Source of the DNA: an uncultured Chloroflexota bacterium
GTDB lineage: Bacteria; Chloroflexota; Limnocylindria; Limnocylindrales; CSP1-4
Assembly: GCA_903930745.1 (NCBI GenBank)
Contig: CAIYZX010000629.1
Location: 1 to 6,269, forward strand
Length of the DNA: 6,269 nucleotides
Direction of reading: 5' to 3'
In this document: piece after piece, positions 1-5,597 of the stretch
How positions within the stretch are numbered: the first letter of the stretch is position 1
How the letters are laid out: each line of letters begins with the position of its first letter
The notes under the pieces: generated by a model
What the model was told of the DNA's origin: nothing
Seen by the model: only the letters and a program-made list of their open reading frames with translations
The model's database searches: none
Program-made: the position numbers and the translations under genes

Positions 1-20
1 CAAGCGCAACCGCTTGTGCG
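1..20. promoter_or_regulatory. Possible LacI-family operator at window edge
   Basis: The 14-mer at 5-18, CGCAACCGCTTGTG, is an imperfect palindrome centred on CG (c11/g12). It fits the same pattern, [CT]GYAAYCGNTTGY[GA], as the two sites in front of the binding-protein gene (4231-4244 and 4284-4297). Extended to 4-19, six of eight base pairs are symmetric. The same bases also form a perfect 6-bp inverted repeat CAAGCG/CGCTTG (1-6 and 11-16, 4-nt loop), so a plain hairpin is an alternative reading. No convincing -35/-10 pair was seen beside it, and the gene it might control lies off the left edge. The pattern match is seen directly; the operator role is inferred. Confidence 0.35.
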
Positions 21-288
21 TGGATGGTTGCGGTTGGCCGCGACGTGGCGAAACGGACCAGAGGGAGACACACCTGCTCCCCCGCGTGTGCCAGTGGTGT
101 GCCACAGGTCCGGGCGAGGAACCGGCCAGAGAGGGGCCCGGGCGAGGGGCCGGCGGGCGAGGGGCCTCAACTATGGGGCGGTTCCGGGGTCAGCTGCGGA
201 GGTCGGCGCGGAGTCTGCAGGAACTGGGCTGAGCTGCCAGGGTCAGGGGCGGTTTCGCCCCACTGTTGGGGGAGGAGCGCGGGGCACC
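21..288. other. Gene-free GC-rich stretch
   Basis: I find no credible gene here. The open frames are typical random frames of GC-rich DNA, rich in Arg, Gly, Ala and Pro, with no recognisable domain and no good ribosome site. What can be seen: a 12-bp direct repeat GGGCGAGGGGCC (140-151 and 155-166); a run of G-tracts at 133-164; a small 6-bp hairpin GGGGCG-GTTT-CGCCCC at 246-261; and a short direct repeat GTGTGCCA near 85-104. No tRNA or other known RNA motif was recognised. The stretch separates the importer operon from whatever lies to the left. Confidence 0.5.
133..164 (+). other. G-quadruplex-type G-run array
   Basis: Five successive plus-strand G-runs of 4, 3, 4, 3 and 4 bases are separated by loops of 3, 3, 5 and 3 bases. 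This satisfies the usual G3+N1-7 pattern for a potential G-quadruplex. The G-rich strand is opposite to the sense strand of the operon, so operon read-through RNA would be C-rich here. In DNA of this GC content such patterns can arise by chance, and no function is shown. Confidence 0.35.
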
Positions 289-332
289 AACGAGAAAGCG
301 CCCGGGCCGCCGGGGAGGCGGGCCGGGCGCTT
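289..332 (-). terminator. Rho-independent-like terminator after permease gene
   Basis: The arms AAGCGCCCGG (296-305) and CCGGGCGCTT (323-332) pair perfectly over 10 bp. After one G/G mismatch, a further 5 bp (307-311 with 317-321) close on a 5-nt loop. Read on the minus strand, the stem is followed by TTTCTCGTT (297-289), a modest T-rich tail. It lies about 100 bp past the permease stop, and I see no gene between. This is the best candidate for the 3' end of the importer operon, supported by two more hairpins just ahead of it. Confidence 0.65.
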
Positions 333-350
333 GCAGGGCGCTGGGTGAGG

Positions 351-403
351 CCGCAGGGCCCACGACGGGCCTGCGGTGCCGCAGGGGCCCGGAACCGGGC
401 CCC
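351..403. repeat. Two adjacent strong hairpins downstream of permease
   Basis: The first hairpin pairs CCGCAGG (351-357) with CCTGCGG (370-376). It is extended by CCC/GGG (359-361 with 367-369) after a one-base bulge, with loop ACGAC. The second pairs GGGGCCCGG (384-392) with CCGGGCCCC (395-403), nine bases around a 2-base centre, so in RNA the realistic loop is four bases. Neither has a T-tract on the minus strand. They sit between the permease stop and the terminator-like hairpin, where they could protect the 3' end of the mRNA or help transcription stop. Pairing is seen; role is inferred. Confidence 0.5.
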
Positions 404-433
404 GCAGGCACGCGCGATGACGAGCGAGCGAGC

Positions 434-1438
434 CTAGCGGTTCTTCCGCTCGTCGATGATGATCGCGAGGATGATGATCACGCCCTTCACGATCAGCTGG
501 TAGAAGGGCGAGACGCTGAGGAGGTCCAGGCCGTTGTTCATCACGCCGATGATCAGCGCGCCAACGACCGTTCCCCACACGGTGCCGATGCCGCCCGCGA
601 AGGACGTGCCGCCGATGACGGCCGCCGCGATCGCGTCAAGCTCGTAGCCCATGCCAAGCGCCGGCGTGGCGGAGCCGACGCGGGACGTCACGATGATGCC
701 GGCGAGGCCCGCCATGAGCCCCGAGAACATGTAGATGAGGACCTTGGTCAGGTTCAGGTTGACGCCGGACACGCGGGCCGCGGTCTCGTTGCCACCGATC
801 GCGTAGACGTGTCGGCCAAAGCGGGTGTAGCCCAGCATGATGTGGGTCAGGACGACGACCACGAGGAAGATCACGATCGGCACGGGGATGGGGCCGAGGT
901 AGCCCTGGCCCAGGACCAGGAAGTCCTGGGTGACGGTGGAGACCGGGCGGCCATTCGAGTACACGTAGGCGAGGCCGCGGGCGATCTGCATCATGCCCAG
1001 CGTGGCGATGAACGGGGGGATCCGCGTGAAGGCGATCAGCGCCCCGTTGACAAAGCCCATCGCAAGGCCCACGCCGAGGCCTGCAAGCACCGACACGATC
1101 ATCGGCAGCTCAAGGCCGGGGTAGATGGCCTCCTTCCAGCCGAGCTGCTGGGTCAGGCTCGCCGTCACCACGGCCGCGAAGCCAAGGACGGAGCCCAGCG
1201 ACAGGTCGATGCCCGTGGAGATGATCGCCAGGGTCACGCCAAGGGCAAGGAACCCGTACACCGTGATCTGGCGGACCACGTTGATCAGGTTCTGCGGCTT
1301 CAGGAACGAGTTGTTGGGCGAGAAGATCGCCAGGAGCGCGCACATCCCCAGGAAGATGAAGATGATCATGTACTTCCGGAGGAAGATGCCGGCGCGGCCC
1401 TGGCTCGCGGCGCCGGAGGTCGTTGCGGCTACGGTCAT
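434..1438 (-). CDS. Sugar ABC transporter permease (RbsC/BPD_transp_2 family)
   Basis: Inner-membrane permease of a CUT2/ribose-type carbohydrate importer, 334 residues and normal length for the family. It forms the membrane channel with the double ATPase encoded just upstream. Visible features: a short polar N-terminus, a first hydrophobic segment at about 23-40, the family motif GIDLSLGS (76-83), the IPPFIATLGMM stretch (140-150), the cytoplasmic-loop motif IGGNETAARVSGVN (214-227) expected to contact the ATPase, and a hydrophobic C-terminal third ending in a basic tail, DERKNR. The ATG at 1438 is chosen because AGGAG lies 9 nt upstream. An open frame runs back to 1549, but those residues overlap the ATPase gene end and are Arg/Ser-rich and unlike a permease. 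Only 16 bp separate it from the ATPase stop, so the two are cotranscribed and probably translationally coupled. The substrate cannot be read from the permease; ribose, xylose, galactose and inositol importers share this fold. Confidence 0.93.
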   Translation of the reverse strand: MTVAATTSGAASQGRAGIFLRKYMIIFIFLGMCALLAIFSPNNSFLKPQNLINVVRQITVYGFLALGVTLAIISTGIDLSLGSVLGFAAVVTASLTQQLGWKEAIYPGLELPMIVSVLAGLGVGLAMGFVNGALIAFTRIPPFIATLGMMQIARGLAYVYSNGRPVSTVTQDFLVLGQGYLGPIPVPIVIFLVVVVLTHIMLGYTRFGRHVYAIGGNETAARVSGVNLNLTKVLIYMFSGLMAGLAGIIVTSRVGSATPALGMGYELDAIAAAVIGGTSFAGGIGTVWGTVVGALIIGVMNNGLDLLSVSPFYQLIVKGVIIILAIIIDERKNR

Positions 1439-1454
1439 TCGCTGGATCTCCTGG

Positions 1455-2963
1455 CTACGCCGCGGACTGGTCGACCATCGGCGTCGCCAGCTCGAGGACC
1501 TTTTCCTGCGTTGCCTCGGCACGGCTGAGTTCGCCGGTGATCCGGCCACCCGCCATCACGAGGATGCGGTCGCTCATGCCGAGGATCTCGGGCATCTCGG
1601 ACGACACCATCAGGATCGCCTTGCCCTGCTGGGCGAGACCCGACATGAGCCGGTGGATCTCTGACTTGGCGCCGACATCGATGCCGCGGGTGGGCTCGTC
1701 GATCATCAGGATGTCCGGCAGCGTCAGCAGCCAGCGGGAGACGAGCACCTTCTGCTGATTGCCGCCGGACAGGTTCTTGATCACCTGGTCAAGGCTTGGT
1801 GTCTTGATGGCGAGCGCGTCCTTCTGCCCGGTACACGCCGCCTCGATCCGGCCCTTCTGGACGACCCATCCCGGGCTGTAGGTCGGGAGGCTCGCCACGA
1901 TCATGTTGTCGCGCACGGTGAGCACGCCCATGATGCCGGTCAGCTTGCGATCCTCGGTGAGGAGGCCCATGCCGGCGGCGATCGCGTCGGCGGGCGCGTG
2001 GACCCTGACGACCTTGCCGTTGATCTTGATGGTGCCGGCGTCCGCCTTGTGGATCCCGAACAGGGTCTCGAGGACCTCCGTCCGCCCGGCACCCATCAGG
2101 CCCGCCAGGCCCAGGATCTCGCCCTTGCGCAGGTCGAAGGAGATGTCCTCCACCACGCCCTTGCGCGTGAGGTCGCGCACGGACATGGCGACCTCGCCGA
2201 TCTCCGCGTGCTCCTTGGGGAACATCTGCGTGAGCTCGCGGCCAACCATGAGGGAGATCAGCTTCCCGCGGTCCAGCTGCGACGCCGGCAGGGTGGCGAC
2301 GTGCTTCCCGTCACGGAAGACGGTCACGAAGTCAGAGATCTTGAAGACCTCGTCCATCTTGTGCGTGATGTAGATGACCGCCACGCCGCTCGCCTTGAGC
2401 GACCCGATCATCCGGTGGAGGTGCTCCACCTCGCGCTCGGTGATCGCGGACGTGGGCTCGTCCATGATGATCAGCCGGGCGTCCGTGGAGATGGCCTTCG
2501 CGATCTCCACCATCTGCATCTGGGCGACCGAGAGCTCCTTCATGACGCTCTTCGGGTTCACCGCGATGGACCAGCGGTCGAACACGGCCTGGGCCATGAG
2601 GACCATCTTCCTGTGGTCCACGAGCCCCAGCCGGTTCGTGGGCTCACGCCCGAGGTACATGTTCTCTGCGACCGACATCGCGGGAACGGGCGACAGCTCC
2701 TGGTGGATCATCGCGATGCCGTTCGCCAGCGCCGTGGAGCTGTCCGGGATGGTGACCGTGCGGCCGCCAAGCTCGATCTGGCCACTGTCTGCGCGGTAGA
2801 TCCCCGCCAGGACCTTCATGAGCGTGGACTTGCCGGCGCCGTTCTCGCCCATCAGCGCGTGGACGGTCCCCGCCTCAACCTCGAGGTGGACATCGTCAAG
2901 CGCCTGGACGCCGGGGAACAACTTGGAGATCCCCGTCATGCGGAGGAGCACTTCCTCAGCCAT
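1455..2963 (-). CDS. Sugar ABC transporter double-domain ATPase (RbsA/MglA family)
   Basis: Cytoplasmic ATPase powering a ribose/galactose/inositol-type importer; 502 residues with two fused ABC domains, the standard size. Domain 1 has Walker A GENGAGKST (39-47), Q-loop Gln88, signature LSVAQMQ (144-150), Walker B LIIMDEPTSA (164-173) and switch His201. Domain 2 has a degenerate Walker A GLMGAGRTE with Arg in place of Lys (288-296), a canonical LSGGNQQK signature (398-405), Walker B ILMIDE (418-423) and SSE where the switch His would be (454-456). This one-active, one-degenerate pattern is normal for the family. The ATG at 2963 is preferred, with GAGG 6 nt upstream. An in-frame GTG at 2975 would add four residues but has no well-spaced ribosome site. 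The gene follows the binding-protein gene after a 164-bp hairpin-rich gap and precedes the permease gene by 16 bp. Confidence 0.95.
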   Translation of the reverse strand: MAEEVLLRMTGISKLFPGVQALDDVHLEVEAGTVHALMGENGAGKSTLMKVLAGIYRADSGQIELGGRTVTIPDSSTALANGIAMIHQELSPVPAMSVAENMYLGREPTNRLGLVDHRKMVLMAQAVFDRWSIAVNPKSVMKELSVAQMQMVEIAKAISTDARLIIMDEPTSAITEREVEHLHRMIGSLKASGVAVIYITHKMDEVFKISDFVTVFRDGKHVATLPASQLDRGKLISLMVGRELTQMFPKEHAEIGEVAMSVRDLTRKGVVEDISFDLRKGEILGLAGLMGAGRTEVLETLFGIHKADAGTIKINGKVVRVHAPADAIAAGMGLLTEDRKLTGIMGVLTVRDNMIVASLPTYSPGWVVQKGRIEAACTGQKDALAIKTPSLDQVIKNLSGGNQQKVLVSRWLLTLPDILMIDEPTRGIDVGAKSEIHRLMSGLAQQGKAILMVSSEMPEILGMSDRILVMAGGRITGELSRAEATQEKVLELATPMVDQSAA

Positions 2964-2988
2964 GCCCTGCCTCACCCTGCACCAGGTG

Positions 2989-3018
2989 CCATGCCGCGGC
3001 CCTGCACCGATGGCATGG
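2989..3018. repeat. Inverted repeat in leader of ATPase gene
   Basis: CCATGCC (2989-2995) and GGCATGG (3012-3018) are perfect 7-bp arms around a 16-nt loop, starting 26 bases upstream of the ATPase ATG. A 9-bp direct repeat CCCTGCACC (2975-2983 and 3000-3008) overlaps the loop and the region just before the start, so the mRNA carries GGTGCAGGG twice. A hairpin here could affect ribosome access, but this is inference. Confidence 0.3.
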
Positions 3019-3028
3019 ACATCCTCGG

Positions 3029-3070
3029 AAACAATAAGGCTCGGAAGCCCAGCGAACCGGGCCTCCGAGC
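3029..3070 (-). terminator. Terminator/attenuator-like hairpin between binding-protein and ATPase genes
   Basis: GCTCGGA (3039-3045) pairs with TCCGAGC (3064-3070). After one mismatch, four more pairs (3047-3050 with 3059-3062) close on an 8-nt loop. On the minus strand the stem is followed directly by CTTATTGTTT (3038-3029), T-rich in otherwise very GC-rich DNA. It looks like a partial intrinsic terminator inside the operon. Stem-loops in this place, after a binding-protein gene, are a known way to make more binding protein than membrane components. Since the ATPase gene has no evident promoter of its own in the gap, partial read-through is the simplest view. Confidence 0.6.
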
Positions 3071-3118
3071 ACTCCCAATCAAGGGTAGGAGTCCCGGATC
3101 GGCGGAGCCGACCCGGGA
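3071..3118. repeat. Two further stem-loops just after binding-protein stop
   Basis: TCCCGG (3092-3097) pairs with CCGGGA (3113-3118). After a mismatch, TCGG/CCGA (3099-3102 with 3108-3111) close on a 5-nt loop; this hairpin starts 9 nt beyond the binding-protein stop codon. A weaker 5-bp pair, ACTCC (3071-3075) with GGAGT (3088-3092), fills the space up to the T-tailed hairpin. They may protect the 3' end of the binding-protein message from decay. Pairing is seen; function is inferred. Confidence 0.45.
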
Positions 3119-3127
3119 GACCGGTTC

Positions 3128-4141
3128 CTAGTTGGCGCCCAGGAAGTCGGCGATGTTGTCCATCGTCACGAGGACGTAGGGGATGTCCACGTAGTCCGGG
3201 ACGGTCTTGCCGCCGATGAGGTCCACGGCCGCCTGCACGCCGCCGGCACCCTGGCCCTTGGCATCCTGGAAGACGGTGGTGGCGAGCTCGCCGGCCTGCA
3301 TGGAGGCGAGCGCCTCGGAGGTGGCGTCAACGCCGCCCACGAGGATGCCCTCGCCGGCCTTCAGGGAGATGCCCGCGGCCTTGATGGCGTTGATGGCGCC
3401 GAGCGCCATCTCGTCGTTGTTGGCGCAGACAACCATGCCGGCCTTGAGCTTGCCGCTCTGGAGCCAGTTCTCGGTGAGGGTCTGGGCCTTGGCGCGGTCC
3501 CAATCGCCGGTCTGGGTGTCCACAACGGTCATGCCCGCGGCAGCGGCCTTCTCGTTGCAGCCCTGGGTGCGGAGGACGGCGGCCTCGTTGGTGACCTGGC
3601 CCTCGAGGATGACCACGTCGCCCTTGTTGCCGGCGAGCTTCGCAAGCTGCTCCATCTCGACCTGGCCCGCGAACAGGGAGTCAGAACCCACGTACGGGAC
3701 GCCCGCGATGGACGGGTTGCGGTTGACGAAGACGAGCGGGATGTTCGCGGCCTTCGCGGCGTCAGCCATCGGCTGGGCGGCGGAGGTGTCCACCGGGACC
3801 ACGATGATCGCGCTCACGCCCTGCGAGACGAAGTTCTCGACCTGGCTCAGCTGCGCGGCGACGTCGTCCTTGGCGTCCGTGATGTTGACGGTGACGCCGA
3901 GCTCGGTGGCCTTGGTCTTCATGCCGTCCTGAACGCGGGACAGGAAGGTGTCCGAGTTCGGGAAGGCGACGCCGATCGTGATCGCAGCCGGGGCCGGGGT
4001 GGCCGGAGCCTCGGTGGCCGGGGCCGGGGTGGCCGGAGCCTCGGTGGCCGGGGCCGGGGTGGCCGTGCTGCCACCGCACGCGCTCACGAACAGAGCGCCG
4101 GCCATCAGGAGGCCCGCGATCCGTGCCTTGCTGTTGATCAT
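3128..4141 (-). CDS. Sugar/cyclitol ABC transporter substrate-binding lipoprotein
   Basis: Extracytoplasmic ligand-binding lipoprotein of the importer, 337 residues. A lipoprotein signal peptide (1-21) has basic residues, a hydrophobic core and lipobox VSAC with Cys22 as the lipid anchor. A flexible linker (about 28-53) follows, made of a 10-residue repeat TPAPATEAPA. Then comes a periplasmic-binding domain of the Peripla_BP_4 type starting near ITIGVAFPN (54-62). Ligand-site candidates are N140-R141, the NNDEMALGA stretch (241-249) and D272 in GVDATSE. The motifs LSQVENFVSQG, VDATSEALASMQAGEL and TTVFQDAKGQG resemble the inositol/rhizopine-binding branch more than RbsB; this is from memory, not a search. 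The ATG at 4141 gives the signal peptide, with AGAGG 4 nt upstream. A longer frame to 4249 is rejected because its ATG lies inside the promoter -10. First gene of the importer operon. Confidence 0.93.
   Translation of the reverse strand: MINSKARIAGLLMAGALFVSACGGSTATPAPATEAPATPAPATEAPATPAPAAITIGVAFPNSDTFLSRVQDGMKTKATELGVTVNITDAKDDVAAQLSQVENFVSQGVSAIIVVPVDTSAAQPMADAAKAANIPLVFVNRNPSIAGVPYVGSDSLFAGQVEMEQLAKLAGNKGDVVILEGQVTNEAAVLRTQGCNEKAAAAGMTVVDTQTGDWDRAKAQTLTENWLQSGKLKAGMVVCANNDEMALGAINAIKAAGISLKAGEGILVGGVDATSEALASMQAGELATTVFQDAKGQGAGGVQAAVDLIGGKTVPDYVDIPYVLVTMDNIADFLGAN
3991..4065 (-). repeat. 30-bp in-frame tandem repeat encoding lipoprotein linker
   Basis: A 30-bp unit occurs at 3991-4020 and identically at 4021-4050, then as a 15-bp partial copy at 4051-4065. 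It lies wholly within the binding-protein gene and encodes the 10-residue unit TPAPATEAPA of the linker between the lipidated Cys and the binding domain. The exact DNA identity suggests recent slippage or recombination, so copy number may vary between relatives. Being a multiple of three, changes would keep the frame. Confidence 0.9.
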
Positions 4142-4230
4142 GTGTCCTCTACTCCTCCGCCAATATGGCTTGGCTGTGATTCCGCGGGGCGCCGGCTCGG
4201 TTGTCCCTCTGAGCTGTAGGTCGCTATCCG

Positions 4231-4244
4231 CGTAATCGATTGCG
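4231..4244. promoter_or_regulatory. LacI-family-like operator O2, over the start site
   Basis: CGTAATCGATTGCG is symmetric at six of seven base pairs around a central CG, the layout typical of LacI-family operators. It lies just downstream of the -10 hexamer (4246-4251), so it covers the predicted transcription start near 4239. A protein bound here would block initiation. It shares xGTAATCGxTTGxx with O1 (4284-4297). The regulator gene is not in the window. Confidence 0.6.
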
Positions 4245-4245
4245 G

Positions 4246-4274
4246 ACATTAGCCGAGCCGCAAGCGTCCGTCAA
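4246..4274 (-). promoter_or_regulatory. Sigma70-type promoter of importer operon
   Basis: On the minus strand, TTGACG (4274-4269; five of six matches to TTGACA) is followed after exactly 17 bp by TAATGT (4251-4246). The latter keeps the three most conserved -10 positions (T1, A2, T6) and matches three of six overall. The predicted start is near 4239, giving a leader of about 98 nt before the binding-protein ATG. Operator-like sites lie directly on both sides, which supports the assignment. Confidence 0.6.
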
Positions 4275-4283
4275 CCCCGATGT

Positions 4284-4297
4284 TGTAATCGTTTGTA
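4284..4297. promoter_or_regulatory. LacI-family-like operator O1, upstream of -35
   Basis: TGTAATCGTTTGTA matches the generic LacI/CcpA-type pattern TGNAANCGNTTNCA at all fixed positions but one. Its centre is 53 bp from that of O2, close to five helical turns, so both sites face the same side of the DNA. It ends 9 bp upstream of the -35 hexamer. It may cooperate with O2 by looping. The similarity is seen; binding is inferred. Confidence 0.5.
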
Positions 4298-4351
4298 CGG
4301 CGGGGGTCCGTCCCACGCACGAGCACCTCCGCCGGGGGTTGCACGGCGGCG

Positions 4352-4383
4352 AAAAGGGGCCGAACGGCCCGCATCAACGATGC
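4352..4383 (-). terminator. Short intrinsic terminator after oxidoreductase gene
   Basis: Read on the minus strand, a 5-bp hairpin GCATC-GTT-GATGC (4383-4371) is followed at once by GGGCC-GTTC-GGCCC (4370-4357) and then by CTTTT (4356-4352). It lies about 75 bp past the stop of the oxidoreductase gene and upstream of the importer promoter. It probably separates the two transcription units. The stems are short, so termination may be incomplete. A third GC-rich pair, CCGCCG/CGGCGG (4329-4334 and 4344-4349), lies just beyond. Confidence 0.6.
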
Positions 4384-4458
4384 ATTCTCCGATACTCCGG
4401 CGATCTCCGCTGGCGACCGTCTCGGGCTCTCCGGGCCCCAGAGGCATCCCCCCAGTGC

Positions 4459-5577
4459 TCAACCTCCGGCTGCGATCACCTCCTCGATCGTCACGCGGCG
4501 CCCCTGGCGGGCGCTCCAGTCCGCAGCCTCCAGCACACGCTGGACGGCCAGGCCATCGGCGAAGTCCGGCCGCACTCGGCCACCCTCCGCCACCGCCGTC
4601 ACGAACGCCCGGGTCATGGATTCCTGCGTCCGGAAGACGTCTCGGTACGTGTTGTGGACGGTGTCCCGGCGGGCGCCCTTCCAGATGTGCTCCGGGATGG
4701 GCAGCTCACGGGGGGTCGTCTCGTCGGCCCGGCAGCCCTCCACGCGCTGGATGGTCTTCCAGTCGCACATGGAACGCAGCGTGCCGCCGCTGCCGTGCAA
4801 GTCCAGCTCGTGGCGCTGCCCGAACGGCCCCGGCTCGTGCGCCAGGGAGGTCAGGTGCAGCGACCCGGTGGCCCCGTTCTCGAACTCCAGGGCGAGGATC
4901 ACGGCGTCATCGGCCACTTCGAACGGCGCGCCGTCCGGGCGCGGCCCACGCGGGACGATGTGGCTCATCACGGCGCTCACCGCCCGGATCTCCCCGTAGA
5001 GCCAGCGCGCCATGTCCACCCAGTGGGAGCCAAGGTCGCCCAGGATCCCGGAGCCCGCCTCGCCCACGTCGAAGCGCCAGGCGTACTCGCCGGAGCGTCC
5101 GAACCCCGTGTAGTAGCGGAGGTTGAGGTGGTACGGCCGCCCGATCCACCCCTGGTCCACGAGCTCGTGCAGGTAGACGTTGGCCGGCATGTTGCGATAC
5201 GTGAACGGCACCGCGGTGGCCACCCCGGCGCGCTCGGCCGCCTCGGCCATCTCCCGCGCGTCGGCTGCCGACAGCGCGAGGGGCTTCTCGCACAGGACCG
5301 AGATCCCCCGCTCCAGCGCCGCGAGGGCGGTGGCCTTGTGGGACTTGTTCGCCGTGAGCACGAGGAGGATGTCAAGCTCCTCCGCGTCCAGCATGGCGTC
5401 CAGGCTGTCGTATGCCGCGGGGATCCCCCACTGCGCAGCGAACTCCCGGGTGTGCTCCGGCCGGCTGCCGCCCACGACGGCACGAATGTCCGCGCGCGGG
5501 TGACCGGTGATCGCCGGCAGGTACATGGCGTCCGCCCACCAGCTGGTGCCGGCGACGCCGATGCGTGCGCGTTCCAT
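4459..5577 (-). CDS. Gfo/Idh/MocA-family NAD(P)-dependent oxidoreductase
   Basis: Cytoplasmic dehydrogenase of the family that includes myo-inositol 2-dehydrogenase and glucose-fructose oxidoreductase; 372 residues, normal length. The N-terminal Rossmann fold starts at ARIGVAGTSWWADAMYLPAI (4-23), where Ser12 replaces the third Gly of the usual dinucleotide loop. The family signature EKP is at 97-99 (CEKPLALSAAD). The YRNMPAN segment (127-133) leads into the C-terminal alpha/beta domain, and GDLGSHWVDMARWLYG (180-195) carries the expected catalytic Asp181/His185 pair. The ATG at 5577 is chosen, with a purine-rich ribosome site AGGAGAGGGAG upstream. An in-frame GTG at 5601 would overlap the previous stop by 4 bp and add eight residues. 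It follows the inosose-dehydratase-like gene by 20 bp, so the two are one unit. The exact substrate is unknown; a cyclitol or hexose is inferred from the neighbours. Confidence 0.9.
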   Translation of the reverse strand: MERARIGVAGTSWWADAMYLPAITGHPRADIRAVVGGSRPEHTREFAAQWGIPAAYDSLDAMLDAEELDILLVLTANKSHKATALAALERGISVLCEKPLALSAADAREMAEAAERAGVATAVPFTYRNMPANVYLHELVDQGWIGRPYHLNLRYYTGFGRSGEYAWRFDVGEAGSGILGDLGSHWVDMARWLYGEIRAVSAVMSHIVPRGPRPDGAPFEVADDAVILALEFENGATGSLHLTSLAHEPGPFGQRHELDLHGSGGTLRSMCDWKTIQRVEGCRADETTPRELPIPEHIWKGARRDTVHNTYRDVFRTQESMTRAFVTAVAEGGRVRPDFADGLAVQRVLEAADWSARQGRRVTIEEVIAAGG

Positions 5578-5597
5578 CGTCTCCCTCTCCTTCGGCG

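Noticed and set aside
140..166. Short direct repeats as a CRISPR-like or mobile-element signal
   Set aside because: Units are only 12 bp with a 15-bp period, no spacers, no terminal inverted repeats and no transposase; simple GC-rich repetition.
16..437. Small plus- and minus-strand open frames in the left intergenic region
   Set aside because: Overlapping frames in all phases with Arg/Gly/Pro-rich products, no convincing ribosome sites, and hairpins through the sequence; not credible genes.
266..1528. Long plus-strand open frame (420 codons)
   Set aside because: It lies antisense to the permease gene, is made of His/Asp/Arg/Gly-rich low-information sequence, has no domain, and reflects codon bias of the real minus-strand gene.
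1439..1549. 37-residue N-terminal extension of the permease
   Set aside because: It overlaps the ATPase gene end, is Arg/Ser-rich, and the internal ATG at 1438 has a good ribosome site.
1998..3131. Plus-strand open frame (377 codons)
   Set aside because: Mirror of the ATPase gene, whose Walker and signature motifs leave no doubt which strand is coding.
4142..4249. 36-residue N-terminal extension of the binding protein
   Set aside because: Its ATG falls within the -10 hexamer, upstream of the predicted transcription start, and it would bury the lipoprotein signal peptide.
4193..4260. 8-bp inverted repeat CGGCTCGG / CCGAGCCG
   Set aside because: One arm lies in the promoter spacer and is not transcribed, and the arms are 52 bp apart, so an RNA hairpin is impossible and chance is likely in GC-rich DNA.
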